Shown piece after piece: positions 55,190 through 62,832 of a stretch of DNA of 64,000 bases; positions within the stretch are counted from its first letter, which is position 1, and each line of letters begins with the position of its first letter. The notes beneath the pieces were generated by a model, which ran no database searches, had not been told where the DNA came from, and worked only from the letters and a program-made list of their open reading frames with translations. The stretch spans positions 1-64,000 of the forward strand of contig CACJDV010000003.1 in the NCBI GenBank assembly GCA_902592265.1, written 5' to 3'. A program made the position numbers and the translations under genes. The stretch comes from an uncultured Pelagibacteraceae bacterium. Its GTDB lineage: Bacteria > Pseudomonadota > Alphaproteobacteria > Pelagibacterales > Pelagibacteraceae.

Positions 55190-55226
55190 ACATTTAATAA
55201 ATACTATTTGTTAAGTTATTGATGAA

Positions 55227-55391
55227 TTAAGAGGCAACTCTTAACTGGCCAATTGGAGAAAAGCCGAGAGGTACAATTCCAGGGGGCAGAAAGCTTCACA
55301 GAGCATCGCTGAACATGTGAAGCGGGAGGCATGGCGGTAGCGCATCAACGACGTGCCAAAACAACTGTTCTTTGCACCCTTAAAAGTGCAA
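55227..55391 (+). ncRNA. Candidate structured RNA (or folded DNA site), GC-rich
   Basis: In a window of roughly 30% GC, the 150 bases from 55231 are about 53% GC without a supported coding frame. Strong hairpins follow one another: TTAAGAG-GCAA-CTCTTAA (55227-55244, GNRA tetraloop), GCTTCACA...TGTGAAGC (8 pairs, 55293-55323), GGCATG...CGTGCC (55328-55357 region, with one G-U) and TTGCAC...GTGCAA (55372-55391). The block ends 22 bases before the ogt ATG. It does not match tmRNA, RNase P, SRP or 6S RNA by eye. It could be a cis-regulatory leader of ogt, an independent RNA, or a hairpin recombination site for the adjacent integrase. Confidence 0.5.
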
Positions 55392-55412
55392 GGAAACAGG
55401 GGTTTTTCTCTA

Positions 55413-55688
55413 ATGATACTCAAAGGAACTAAATTTCAATTAAAAGTTTGGAAATATCTCAAGACCATCCCTAAAGGTAAGGTAAAAACCTACAAACAAG
55501 TAGCTATTAGCATAAAAAGCCCTAAATCAGCTCGTGCTGTTGCTAACGCTTGTGCTAAAAACCCATATGCCCCAAAAATACCCTGTCATAGAGTGATTAG
55601 ATCAGATGGAGCTCTTGGGGGATACTCTGGAAGAGGTGGAATAAAGAAAAAGCTTAAATTACTTAGATCCGAAAAAGCAGCCATTTAG
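55413..55688 (+). CDS. ogt: Short methylated-DNA-protein cysteine methyltransferase
   Basis: 91 residues, only the C-terminal DNA-binding and active-site domain of O6-alkylguanine alkyltransferases. The acceptor cysteine is C58 in PCHRVI, the helix-turn-helix arginine is R41 in ARAVANACAKNP, and GGYSGRGG follows. Because the Cys is present it should be active (alkyltransferase-like ATL proteins lack it). The frame stays open upstream to a GTG at 55353, but that part falls in the GC-rich structured block, and the ATG at 55413 gives the expected N-terminus. Confidence 0.87.
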   Translation: MILKGTKFQLKVWKYLKTIPKGKVKTYKQVAISIKSPKSARAVANACAKNPYAPKIPCHRVIRSDGALGGYSGRGGIKKKLKLLRSEKAAI

Positions 55689-56138
55689 GCTAATTTTAAG
55701 GATTTTTTATGTTAAAAAACCCAGTAAAATCAACATTTTTTGATCTTTTTTCTTAATTTTCTCTCAAATATCATAATTCACCCTTTAGTTGTACCATGGA
55801 TAAGCCTACGCTTAAAATAGACCCCTATTTGGCCGTTTAAATGCTATATTCAATTAGTGCATCGCTCTACTATCTAACTACATCAACGCTTTTTTGACAC
55901 CTCATTTTTTCAAGATTTCCTTTTTTCTTATGTTCAAAAAGTCCCTATTTCTAACGATAATCTAATATTTTTAAGATTTAGTTGAAAATTTAAGTACTGA
56001 AGCTTAGGTTAAATGTGTTTCAGATTTATAATATCTATATACAACAAATTCTTAATTTTATAAAAATGTAATAATTACAATAGTTTACAGTGTATAATAA
56101 ATGTAATACTTTATATATTAGTAAATAAATAATACCTA
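55689..56138. other. Long non-coding stretch at the right end of the accessory region
   Basis: About 450 bases without a supported gene, the longest such gap in the window. A weak terminator-like element follows ogt (ATCAA...TTGAT, 55729-55744, then a T-run). A hairpin AAATAG-ACCC-CTATTT lies at 55815-55830 within a slightly GC-richer patch (55795-55880). The rest is AT-rich with no repeats that I can see. It may be decayed island DNA or the promoter-distal flank of the EamA gene. Confidence 0.5.
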
Positions 56139-56990
56139 TTATTTAATTTTTTTAACTATATTCTCTCTTCTAGAAATATAGATACCGCTTAATACAATAA
56201 TAAATAATCCTAAAAAAGTCCAATTATCTGGAAAATCACTAAAGAAATAATAACCTATAATTATGTTAGTAATGATCTCAAAGTAACTAAATGGAGCTAA
56301 TTTAGATGCATCAGCGTATTTTAGAGATAAAATCAGAAATAGATGCCCAATACATGCAAAAATCCCAATGGCAGCCATCATAGACCACTGATTTAAAGTA
56401 GGGTTAACCCATACAAATGGCATTACTGTAGAAACTATTATGGCCCCTACTACACCAGTTAATAAAAGAGTTAATAAGGGATTATCTGAAGTACTTAATT
56501 TACGAGTAATAATTAAATAAAACCCATACATTATTCCAGTTCCAAGAGCCGCTATGCTTGCTAAGTTTATTTCTACAAACCCAGGTCTTATAACCACTAA
56601 TGAACCTATAAATCCAATAATTACAGCAGACCATCTTCTAAAACCAACCTTTTCTCCTAAAAAAATTGGAGAAAAAGCTGTAACAATCAAAGGTGCAACA
56701 AAAGCTAAAGTTAATGCTTTTGCTAATGAAATTACTGAGATCGCATAAAAAAAACAGATATTAGCTGTTAAAAGAATTATACCTCTTATAAATTGTAATT
56801 TAGGTTTATCTGTCCAGACAAGATTTTCTCTAAAAAAGAAAAACATAATCGGAAGAGTAAATGCAACTGTAAAAAAATACCTTGCCCATGTAATTTGTAA
56901 AACAGGAAGGTCTGCACTTAAATACTTTGCAAATCCGTCCATAATTGGAAGCATTACCCACGCTAAAAGATTAAAAGTTATAGCCTTCAT
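56139..56990 (-). CDS. EamA-family transporter (DMT superfamily)
   Basis: 283 residues, ten helices in two EamA repeats. Segments such as LQITWARYFFTVAFTLP, AISVISLAKALTLAFVAPL and FLGEKVGFRRWSAVIIGFIGSLVVIRPG (split as GEKVGFRRWSAV and VIRPG) are typical. Probably exports or imports a small metabolite; the amino-acid neighbours (hom, argC) hint at amino acids, but this is weak. Same strand as the AEC gene, 18 bases after it. Confidence 0.86.
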   Translation of the reverse strand: MKAITFNLLAWVMLPIMDGFAKYLSADLPVLQITWARYFFTVAFTLPIMFFFFRENLVWTDKPKLQFIRGIILLTANICFFYAISVISLAKALTLAFVAPLIVTAFSPIFLGEKVGFRRWSAVIIGFIGSLVVIRPGFVEINLASIAALGTGIMYGFYLIITRKLSTSDNPLLTLLLTGVVGAIIVSTVMPFVWVNPTLNQWSMMAAIGIFACIGHLFLILSLKYADASKLAPFSYFEIITNIIIGYYFFSDFPDNWTFLGLFIIVLSGIYISRRENIVKKIK

Positions 56991-57008
56991 GAACTTAAAG
57001 GATATAGA

Positions 57009-57905
57009 TTAATTAAAGTATTTTAAAGCAAAGAATACAACAATTGGAATTGTTATAAAAGACATCAAAGTTGAAACAACTATTGTACTAGCAACACTAT
57101 CAACAATTTTTTTTGGTGAATACATGCTGCCAACTAAATAATTCAATATAGCACTGGGCATTGCGCTTTGTATAAGTAAAACACCTGCAGCCAATCCAGA
57201 CAAATCGAAATTATAAATCACAGCAAATGCTATTGAAGGTCCTATTATTACCCTACATAAGGATAAAATAATTGAGTTTTTTAATGAAAATTTGAATTTA
57301 GTAAGAGCAATACCTAATGACATTAAAACTAAGAAAATTGTTGCGTATGTTAAAAGAAATGTTGTGTTCTCAAGGAATAAAGGTGTGTCAATTTCAAAAT
57401 ATAAAAAGAAAACAGATATAATAATAGCGTACACAGGTGGACTTTTGATTAAAATATCAAAAGAAAAACTTTTTTTTGCTAAAAAAACACCTAGCGTAAA
57501 ATGGAACAAAATTATTACAGAAGCTACAGCAGAAGCAACACCAAGACCTTGAGTACCATATGCAAAAAGGCAAATTGGAACACCCATATTACCGGTATTT
57601 GGTAGAATTAATGGAGGAAGCTCCATGCTTAAATCCTTTTTAAGAAAAAAAAGAAGCAAAAGTCCAACAATTGCAAAACCTGCAATCATTATTATAGCAT
57701 AAATAAAATAATGAATAAAAATATCTAAAGTAATTCCAGTTGTTGTTACAGTATAAAAAATCATTGCTGGTGTACCAATGTTACCAGCAAAATTTGTTAT
57801 GAAATTAGTATCGAATTTAGGGTTTTTCTTACCGAGATAATAACCAACGCCAATAACAAAAAAAACAGGAAAAATAACTTCAAAAATTTTAATATAAATT
57901 TCCAT
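57009..57905 (-). CDS. AEC-family (auxin efflux carrier-like) transporter
   Basis: 298 residues with ten predicted helices. Recognisable features are FFVIGVGYYLGKKNPKFD at the start, LPNTGNMGVPICLFAYG mid-protein and QSAMPSAILNYLVGSMY near the end. Bacterial AEC proteins carry malate, malonate and other organic acids. The ATG overlaps the hom stop (TAATG), so it is translated from the same transcript. Confidence 0.87.
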   Translation of the reverse strand: MEIYIKIFEVIFPVFFVIGVGYYLGKKNPKFDTNFITNFAGNIGTPAMIFYTVTTTGITLDIFIHYFIYAIIMIAGFAIVGLLLLFFLKKDLSMELPPLILPNTGNMGVPICLFAYGTQGLGVASAVASVIILFHFTLGVFLAKKSFSFDILIKSPPVYAIIISVFFLYFEIDTPLFLENTTFLLTYATIFLVLMSLGIALTKFKFSLKNSIILSLCRVIIGPSIAFAVIYNFDLSGLAAGVLLIQSAMPSAILNYLVGSMYSPKKIVDSVASTIVVSTLMSFITIPIVVFFALKYFN

Positions 57906-59197
57906 TAATTATATAGTCTAATTAATGTTGGAAATTTTAAAATATTTCTGTTCTTTCTAAATATTGATAAACAATTTCTAGCGTTTTTTTCTGATGTTTT
58001 ATGGGTAATTATGACAATAGTAGCTGAATTTCTTTTTTTATCAGGTGTTTGTATAATTCTTTTTACAGACATTTTATATTTAGCCAATCGATTAGTTATA
58101 GAAGATAAAACACCTTGCTTATCTTTAACTTCAAATCTCAAATACAGAGAATTTGAGTAGTCATCATTATTAAAAGCCTTTACAGCTTTTCTTTTATTTG
58201 AGGAAATTCCAAAAGGATATTTTATATTTCCTCTAAGAATAGACAATAAGTCAGATAATAAAGAGGATGAAGTAGGTCCTGGGCCTGCACCCTCACCTTG
58301 AAGTATACTTTCACCAACGGGCTTCCCCTCTGTGATAACAGCGTTCATAACACCATTTACATTACCTATATATGTGTCTTTACCAACTAAACACGGATGA
58401 ACAGTCTCAAATAAACGATTATTTATCATTTCGCATATACCAAGTAACTTAATTCTAAGATTTAATTGATTTGCAATTTTGATATCTTTTAAATCAATAT
58501 TTTCTATACCTTCCATAATACATTTGTGATGGGAAATTTGATTATTGAATGCAAGAGCTGATAAAATCCTAACTTTTGCAAAAGCATCAAACCCATTCAA
58601 ATCTAATTTAGGATTACCTGGTTCAGCATAACCAAGTTCTTGAGCTTTTTTTAAGACTTTATCAAAAGTCTCATTTGAATTTTCCATCTCTGTTAAAATA
58701 TAATTAGTTGTTCCATTTAAAATTCCGTAAACTTTTTTTATTTTGTTAGTAGCCAAACCCTCTTTAATTGTTCTAAGTATTGGAATTCCTCCAGCAACGG
58801 AGGCTTCAAATTCTAAATTTACATTATTCTTCTCTGCTAATTTGGCTAATTCATTTCCATGTTTTGAAATCAAAGCTTTATTTGGTGTTATAACATTAAT
58901 CTTATTCTTTAACGCCATCACAACAATTTTTTTTGAAATTCCATCGGATTGACCAATAGACTCGAATAAGATGTCTATTTTTTTTTCTTTTAGAATTTTA
59001 AGAGGATTTGTATAAAAAATTTTTTTGTTAATATTATATTTCCTCTTTTTATTTTTATTTTTTGCAGAAATTGCAACAATATTTATCTTTTTTCCTGTTT
59101 TAATTTCTATTTCTTTTTTTTTTAATCTTAATTCATTGTAAAGATAAATGCCTACTTGACCCAAACCAACAATTGCAATGTTTACTATTTTATTCAT
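57905..59197 (-). CDS. hom: Homoserine dehydrogenase
   Basis: 430 residues, NAD(P)-dependent reduction of aspartate semialdehyde to homoserine, the branch to threonine and methionine. N-terminal nucleotide fold VNIAIVGLGQVGIYLYNEL; catalytic segment GILNGTTNYILTEME and the GYAEPGNPKLDLNGFDAFAK region (GYAEPGNPKLDLNG). A C-terminal ACT domain (about 350-430, LRFEVKDKQGVLSSI) suggests allosteric control by an amino acid. Homoserine made here feeds the MetY reaction at 61.5 kb. Confidence 0.95.
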   Translation of the reverse strand: MNKIVNIAIVGLGQVGIYLYNELRLKKKEIEIKTGKKINIVAISAKNKNKKRKYNINKKIFYTNPLKILKEKKIDILFESIGQSDGISKKIVVMALKNKINVITPNKALISKHGNELAKLAEKNNVNLEFEASVAGGIPILRTIKEGLATNKIKKVYGILNGTTNYILTEMENSNETFDKVLKKAQELGYAEPGNPKLDLNGFDAFAKVRILSALAFNNQISHHKCIMEGIENIDLKDIKIANQLNLRIKLLGICEMINNRLFETVHPCLVGKDTYIGNVNGVMNAVITEGKPVGESILQGEGAGPGPTSSSLLSDLLSILRGNIKYPFGISSNKRKAVKAFNNDDYSNSLYLRFEVKDKQGVLSSITNRLAKYKMSVKRIIQTPDKKRNSATIVIITHKTSEKNARNCLSIFRKNRNILKFPTLIRLYN

Positions 59198-59351
59198 CTA
59201 TATTTGGATAATCACTGTTATCTACGTAAACTTTTAAATTTGACTTAAATTCTTCAAAAGTTAGATCTTTTGAAAAATCAATTTTTTTCTCAGTTTGAAC
59301 AGGGGCACAAGAAATAACTAGAAAGAAAATTAATGATGATAATTTTTTCAT
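59190..59351 (-). CDS. Small lipoprotein between argC and hom
   Basis: 53 residues, too short for standard gene lists. A clear lipoprotein signal: KKLSSLIFFLVISC with lipobox VISC (C15), then APVQTEKKIDF and an acidic C-terminus ending NSDYPNIDE. Its ATG overlaps the argC stop (ATGA), and its TAA lies 8 bases inside the hom start, the same coupling as certain genes here. I recognise no family. Probably a real outer- or inner-membrane lipoprotein of the argC-hom operon. Confidence 0.72.
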   Translation of the reverse strand: MKKLSSLIFFLVISCAPVQTEKKIDFSKDLTFEEFKSNLKVYVDNSDYPNIDE

Positions 59352-60370
59352 GATAATCCCTCATTATTTTTAAAACCAAATTTCAAATTCATATTTTGAA
59401 CTGCTTGACCTGCTCCTCCTTTGATAAGATTATCAATGACCGATAAAATTATTATTTTATCCTTAAATTTAGTTTTACAGACAGAGATAAAGCAATAATT
59501 AGTATTCATAACGTCATTTGTGCTCAAAAAAGAGTTAACACTCTTTATCTTTACAAATTTATTCTTTTTATGAAATATTTTCAAAATATTTTGTACTTTA
59601 TTTAAAGTAGTACCTGGTTTTAGATCCAAATAAATTGTACTTAATATGCCTCTAAACATTGGAATAATATGGGGTGTAAAAGTAAAATTGATTTTTGAGG
59701 AAGAGTTATTTTTTAGTTCTTGATCAATTTCTGAATTATGTCTGTGAAAACCTACACCATATGCACTAAGAGATTCGTATAAATTTTTGTTTTTGAATTT
59801 TTTGTGCACTCCTCTACCCGCTCCAGAGTATCCAGATTTAGAGTCTATAATTATATTCTTTAAGTTAATCGATTTTTTTTTAACTAATGGAATAAGTGGT
59901 AAAAGTATTGATGTAGGGTAACAACCCGGACATCCAATAATACTAAATTTTTTAACTAATTTTCCTGTTATCTCAGGTAAAGCGTAAATGCTATTTTTAA
60001 TATTACTTAACGCTTTATGTTTTTGATTATACCATTTTAAATAATCAGAACCTTTTTCTAGTCTGAAATCTGCAGCTAAATCAATCAAAGTATTTTTTTT
60101 TGATAAATCTTTTGAAATTAATTGGGCTTCACCATTTGGCAGTGCAGTAAATACAATATCAACATTATTTAAGTATTTCTTATTGTATTTTATAATTTTA
60201 GGTAATTTTTTTGACTTTAAAGAATTATCATAAGATGAGATTTTTTTTCCAACAGATGAATTACCACATAGATATTTAATATTAACATTTTTATGTTTAA
60301 TTAATAATTTGATTAATTGGACACCGATGTATCCAGTTGATCCAGCAATTAATACATTAAGCTTGGGCAT
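59348..60370 (-). CDS. argC: N-acetyl-gamma-glutamyl-phosphate reductase
   Basis: 340 residues, third step of arginine synthesis. N-terminal nucleotide fold LIAGSTGYIGVQLIKLL; the catalytic cysteine is C150 in GCPGCYPTSILLPL; SGYSGAGRG and YGVGFHRHNSEI match the family. It follows rpsI on the same strand, as in many alphaproteobacteria (rplM-rpsI-argC). Its stop overlaps the small lipoprotein start. Confidence 0.95.
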   Translation of the reverse strand: MPKLNVLIAGSTGYIGVQLIKLLIKHKNVNIKYLCGNSSVGKKISSYDNSLKSKKLPKIIKYNKKYLNNVDIVFTALPNGEAQLISKDLSKKNTLIDLAADFRLEKGSDYLKWYNQKHKALSNIKNSIYALPEITGKLVKKFSIIGCPGCYPTSILLPLIPLVKKKSINLKNIIIDSKSGYSGAGRGVHKKFKNKNLYESLSAYGVGFHRHNSEIDQELKNNSSSKINFTFTPHIIPMFRGILSTIYLDLKPGTTLNKVQNILKIFHKKNKFVKIKSVNSFLSTNDVMNTNYCFISVCKTKFKDKIIILSVIDNLIKGGAGQAVQNMNLKFGFKNNEGLS

Positions 60371-60403
60371 TTAATATTATAACAGTTAAAAGTTAAAAAA
60401 GAA

Positions 60404-60841
60404 TTATCTTTTAGAAAATTGAAAGCTTCTTCTAGCTTTTTTACGTCCAGGTTTTTTTCTTTCAACTGATCTGGAGTCTCTAGTGGTTAATTTTTCGGTT
60501 TTAAGTGTAGATTTCAATTTTTCATCAAATAAAACTAAAGCTTTAGAAATTCCATGAACCATTGCTCCTGCTTGTCCTGTTGGACCTCCACCTTTTACAC
60601 TACACTTTACATCAAATTCTGTTGCTTGATTTATAAGTTCAAAGGGTCTTACTATTTGCATTTTATGATTATCACTTGAGAAATAATCACTAAAAAGTTT
60701 ACCATTTACATAAATCTTACCCGAACCTTTTTTTAACCAAACTTTAGCAATAGAGGTTTTTCTTCTTCCAGTTGCATACTTGCTATCTTTGAAGTCCAGT
60801 TTTATTTTTGGAGCTTTAGTTGATGTTTGAGTATTTTCCAT
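60404..60841 (-). CDS. rpsI: 30S ribosomal protein S9
   Basis: 145 residues with an N-terminal extension, then YATGRRKTSIAKVWLKKG, VKGGGPTGQAGAMVHGISKAL (GGGPTGQAGA) and the invariant basic tail ending RRSFQFSKR, whose C-terminal Arg reaches the ribosomal P site. An upstream in-frame TTG (60856) would add five residues inside rplM; the ATG directly after the rplM stop is preferred. Confidence 0.97.
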   Translation of the reverse strand: MENTQTSTKAPKIKLDFKDSKYATGRRKTSIAKVWLKKGSGKIYVNGKLFSDYFSSDNHKMQIVRPFELINQATEFDVKCSVKGGGPTGQAGAMVHGISKALVLFDEKLKSTLKTEKLTTRDSRSVERKKPGRKKARRSFQFSKR

Positions 60842-60842
60842 T

Positions 60843-61301
60843 TTAATTTCGTGCAATATTTTTAGAGTTTAATTTATCCAACTGTATAACTTGAGGATTT
60901 TGAGCTGAATGAGGATGATCATTTCCTACGTATATTTTTAACTTAGTAAGTTGTTTTTTTCCCAATACTCCTCCAGGGAGCATTCTTTTAACCGCAAGCT
61001 TTAAAGCTTCTCCAGGTTTTTTTTCTGACAGTTTTTCTGGTGTAGTTTCTTTTATTCCACCTGGATGACCTGTGTGCCGATAATATTTTTTATTTTGAAA
61101 TTTATTTCCAGTAAATTTGATTTGTTCGATATTTTTAACAACTACAAAATCTCCGTCATCCATATGTGGTGTAAAAGTTGTTTTATTTTTACCTCTAATA
61201 ATTTTTGATATAACAGTAGCTAGTCTGCCTACTACAGCATTTTTAGCATCTATTTCATACCAATTAGACGATAATTGATCTTTTTTAAGGAATTTTGTCA
61301 T
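60843..61301 (-). CDS. rplM: 50S ribosomal protein L13
   Basis: 152 residues. Core signatures are WYEIDAKNAVVGRLATVISK, GDFVVVKNIEQIKFTGNK, YYRHTGHPGG and VKRMLPGGVLGKKQLTKLKI (RMLPGGVLG). Forms the start of the rplM-rpsI-argC operon. Divergent from metY across 200 bases, so the rplM promoter lies close upstream of the riboswitch leader on the other strand. Confidence 0.97.
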   Translation of the reverse strand: MTKFLKKDQLSSNWYEIDAKNAVVGRLATVISKIIRGKNKTTFTPHMDDGDFVVVKNIEQIKFTGNKFQNKKYYRHTGHPGGIKETTPEKLSEKKPGEALKLAVKRMLPGGVLGKKQLTKLKIYVGNDHPHSAQNPQVIQLDKLNSKNIARN

Positions 61302-61381
61302 TGTGCCAGGATTAATACTATTAATAAGATCAAAGTCAAATTGATATTTATATTGTTTTAAGCCTTTTTTTTGTTATATTG

Positions 61382-61427
61382 ATATAGCCGATTTGTTCCT
61401 ATTGCGGGCTTACAGCTAAAAAGGAAA
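61382..61427 (+). promoter_or_regulatory. SAM-II riboswitch-like aptamer
   Basis: The architecture matches SAM-II: stem P1 AGCC (61386-61389) with GGCT (61407-61410), loop bases TTCCT (61396-61400) pairing with AGGAA (61422-61426) as a pseudoknot, and the conserved ATTGC and GCTAAAAAGG core. SAM-II elements lie upstream of methionine-synthesis genes in alphaproteobacteria. Here it precedes a SAM-V-like element and metY, so high SAM should lower metY expression. Identified by eye. Confidence 0.78.
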
Positions 61428-61445
61428 TCTTTTACAAACTCGGTA

Positions 61446-61499
61446 GGCATTTGAACTATATTGTGCGCCTTGCATAAAGCTAAAGCACTAAAAAAGGAG
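61446..61499 (+). promoter_or_regulatory. SAM-V riboswitch-like aptamer overlapping the metY ribosome site
   Basis: GGC (61446-61448) pairs with GCC (61467-61469), GTGC (61463-61466) with GCAC (61485-61488), and the core GCTAAAGCACT is as in SAM-V, which shares its binding pocket with SAM-II. The 3' part runs into AAGGAG (61494-61499), the metY ribosome site, so SAM binding could hide it and block translation. SAM-V is known mainly from marine bacteria, including Pelagibacter upstream of metY. Confidence 0.85.
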
Positions 61500-61503
61500 T
61501 AAT

Positions 61504-62832
61504 ATGAGTAAAAAAAGAAATAATCCTGAAACCATTGCCATACATGGTGGTGATTATAGAAGTGATCCAGCAACTAATGCTGTTGCTGTTCCAATATATA
61601 GAACAACATCATATCAATTTCAAAATACTGAGCATGCTGCAAACTTATTCGCGTTAAAAGAATTTGGTAATATTTATACTAGGATCATGAATCCTACAAA
61701 TGATGTTTTAGAAAAAAGAGTAGCAGCATTAGAAGGTGGATTATCTTGTGTAACAGTTTCATCTGGACAAACAGCATCAAGTTTTGCAGTTCTAAATGTT
61801 GCTCAATCAGGTGATAATATTGTAAGTTCTACAGATCTTTACGGTGGAACAGTTTCATTATTTACACATACGTTGAGTAAACTTGGAATTGAAATAAGAT
61901 ATGCCGATCCAGGTGATCCTAAAAACTTTGAAAAGGCAATAGATAATAAAACCAGAGCTTTTTATGGTGAAACATTACCTAATCCATATTTAAGAGTATT
62001 CCCTATCAAGGAAGTTTCTGATATTGGAAGAAAGTATAATATTCCACTGATAATGGATAATACAGCTGCCCCAGTAATATGTAAACCAATAGAACATGGA
62101 GCAGCTGTTGTAATACATTCATTAACAAAATATATTGGTGGACACGGAACTGCTGTTGCAGGAAGTATAGTTGATAGTGGTAACTTTGACTGGACCGCAG
62201 ATCCTAAGAGACAACCTTTATTTAATGAGCCTGATGCAAGTTATGGAGGTGTAGTTTGGGGAAAAGCTGTACCAGAATTAACAGGAGCTAATGTACCTTT
62301 TGCAGTCAGAGCAAGAGTTTGTTTACTCAGAGATTTAGGTTCAGCGTTAGCACCAGATAATGCTTTTGCAATAATTCAAGGTCTTGAAACAGTAGCTTTA
62401 AGAATGAAGCAACATTGTGAAAATGCTGAAAAAGTAGTTAATTTCTTAAAGAAACACAAAGAGGTTACCAAAGTTATATATTCAACAGAACATGAAAAGA
62501 AGATTGCTGATCGAGCTAAACAATATCTAAAAGGTGGAAATGGACCAATGATTGGTATTGAACTCAAAGGTGGCATTGAGGCTGGGAAAAAATTTATTGA
62601 GTCTTTAAAAATGTTCTATCATGTAGCTAATATTGGTGATGCAAGAAGTTTAGCTATACATCCTGCTAGCACTACTCATAGTCAATTAAATGAAAAAGAG
62701 TTGGCAGCATCAGGTGTTACCCAAAGTTATGTTAGACTTTGTATAGGTATCGAACACATTGATGATATTATTGATGATTTAGATCAAGCTTTAAACAAAT
62801 CCTCAAAAGGAAATTTAAAAGCTGTCAGTTAA
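61504..62832 (+). CDS. metY: O-acetylhomoserine sulfhydrylase (MetY)
   Basis: PLP enzyme joining sulfide to O-acetylhomoserine to give homocysteine; 442 residues of the Cys/Met metabolism family. N-terminal TIAIHGGDYRSDPATNAVAV, YTRIMNPTNDVLEKRVAALE, and the PLP lysine K209 in HSLTKYIGGHG. The extended C-terminal half with GDARSLAIHPASTTHSQL is MetY-like rather than MetB/MetC-like. Preceded by AAGGAG inside a SAM-V aptamer, with a SAM-II aptamer further upstream. Convergent with ctaA, overlapping by 8 bases. Confidence 0.93.
   Translation: MSKKRNNPETIAIHGGDYRSDPATNAVAVPIYRTTSYQFQNTEHAANLFALKEFGNIYTRIMNPTNDVLEKRVAALEGGLSCVTVSSGQTASSFAVLNVAQSGDNIVSSTDLYGGTVSLFTHTLSKLGIEIRYADPGDPKNFEKAIDNKTRAFYGETLPNPYLRVFPIKEVSDIGRKYNIPLIMDNTAAPVICKPIEHGAAVVIHSLTKYIGGHGTAVAGSIVDSGNFDWTADPKRQPLFNEPDASYGGVVWGKAVPELTGANVPFAVRARVCLLRDLGSALAPDNAFAIIQGLETVALRMKQHCENAEKVVNFLKKHKEVTKVIYSTEHEKKIADRAKQYLKGGNGPMIGIELKGGIEAGKKFIESLKMFYHVANIGDARSLAIHPASTTHSQLNEKELAASGVTQSYVRLCIGIEHIDDIIDDLDQALNKSSKGNLKAVS

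Noticed and set aside
55227-55391. Identification of the GC-rich block as tmRNA, RNase P RNA, SRP RNA or 6S RNA
   Set aside because: Expected conserved pieces (tag-peptide frame with tRNA-like end, GAGGAAAGTCC-type core, SRP tetraloop helix, long bubble hairpin) are not seen.
55353-55412. Extension of ogt upstream to a GTG at 55353
   Set aside because: The extra 20 residues fall in the structured block and do not look like the N-terminus of short alkyltransferases; the ATG at 55413 gives the expected start.
55241-55423. 60-codon minus-strand frame across the GC-rich block
   Set aside because: Its composition follows the high GC of the hairpin block, it has no ribosome site or recognisable domain, and it overlaps ogt on the other strand.
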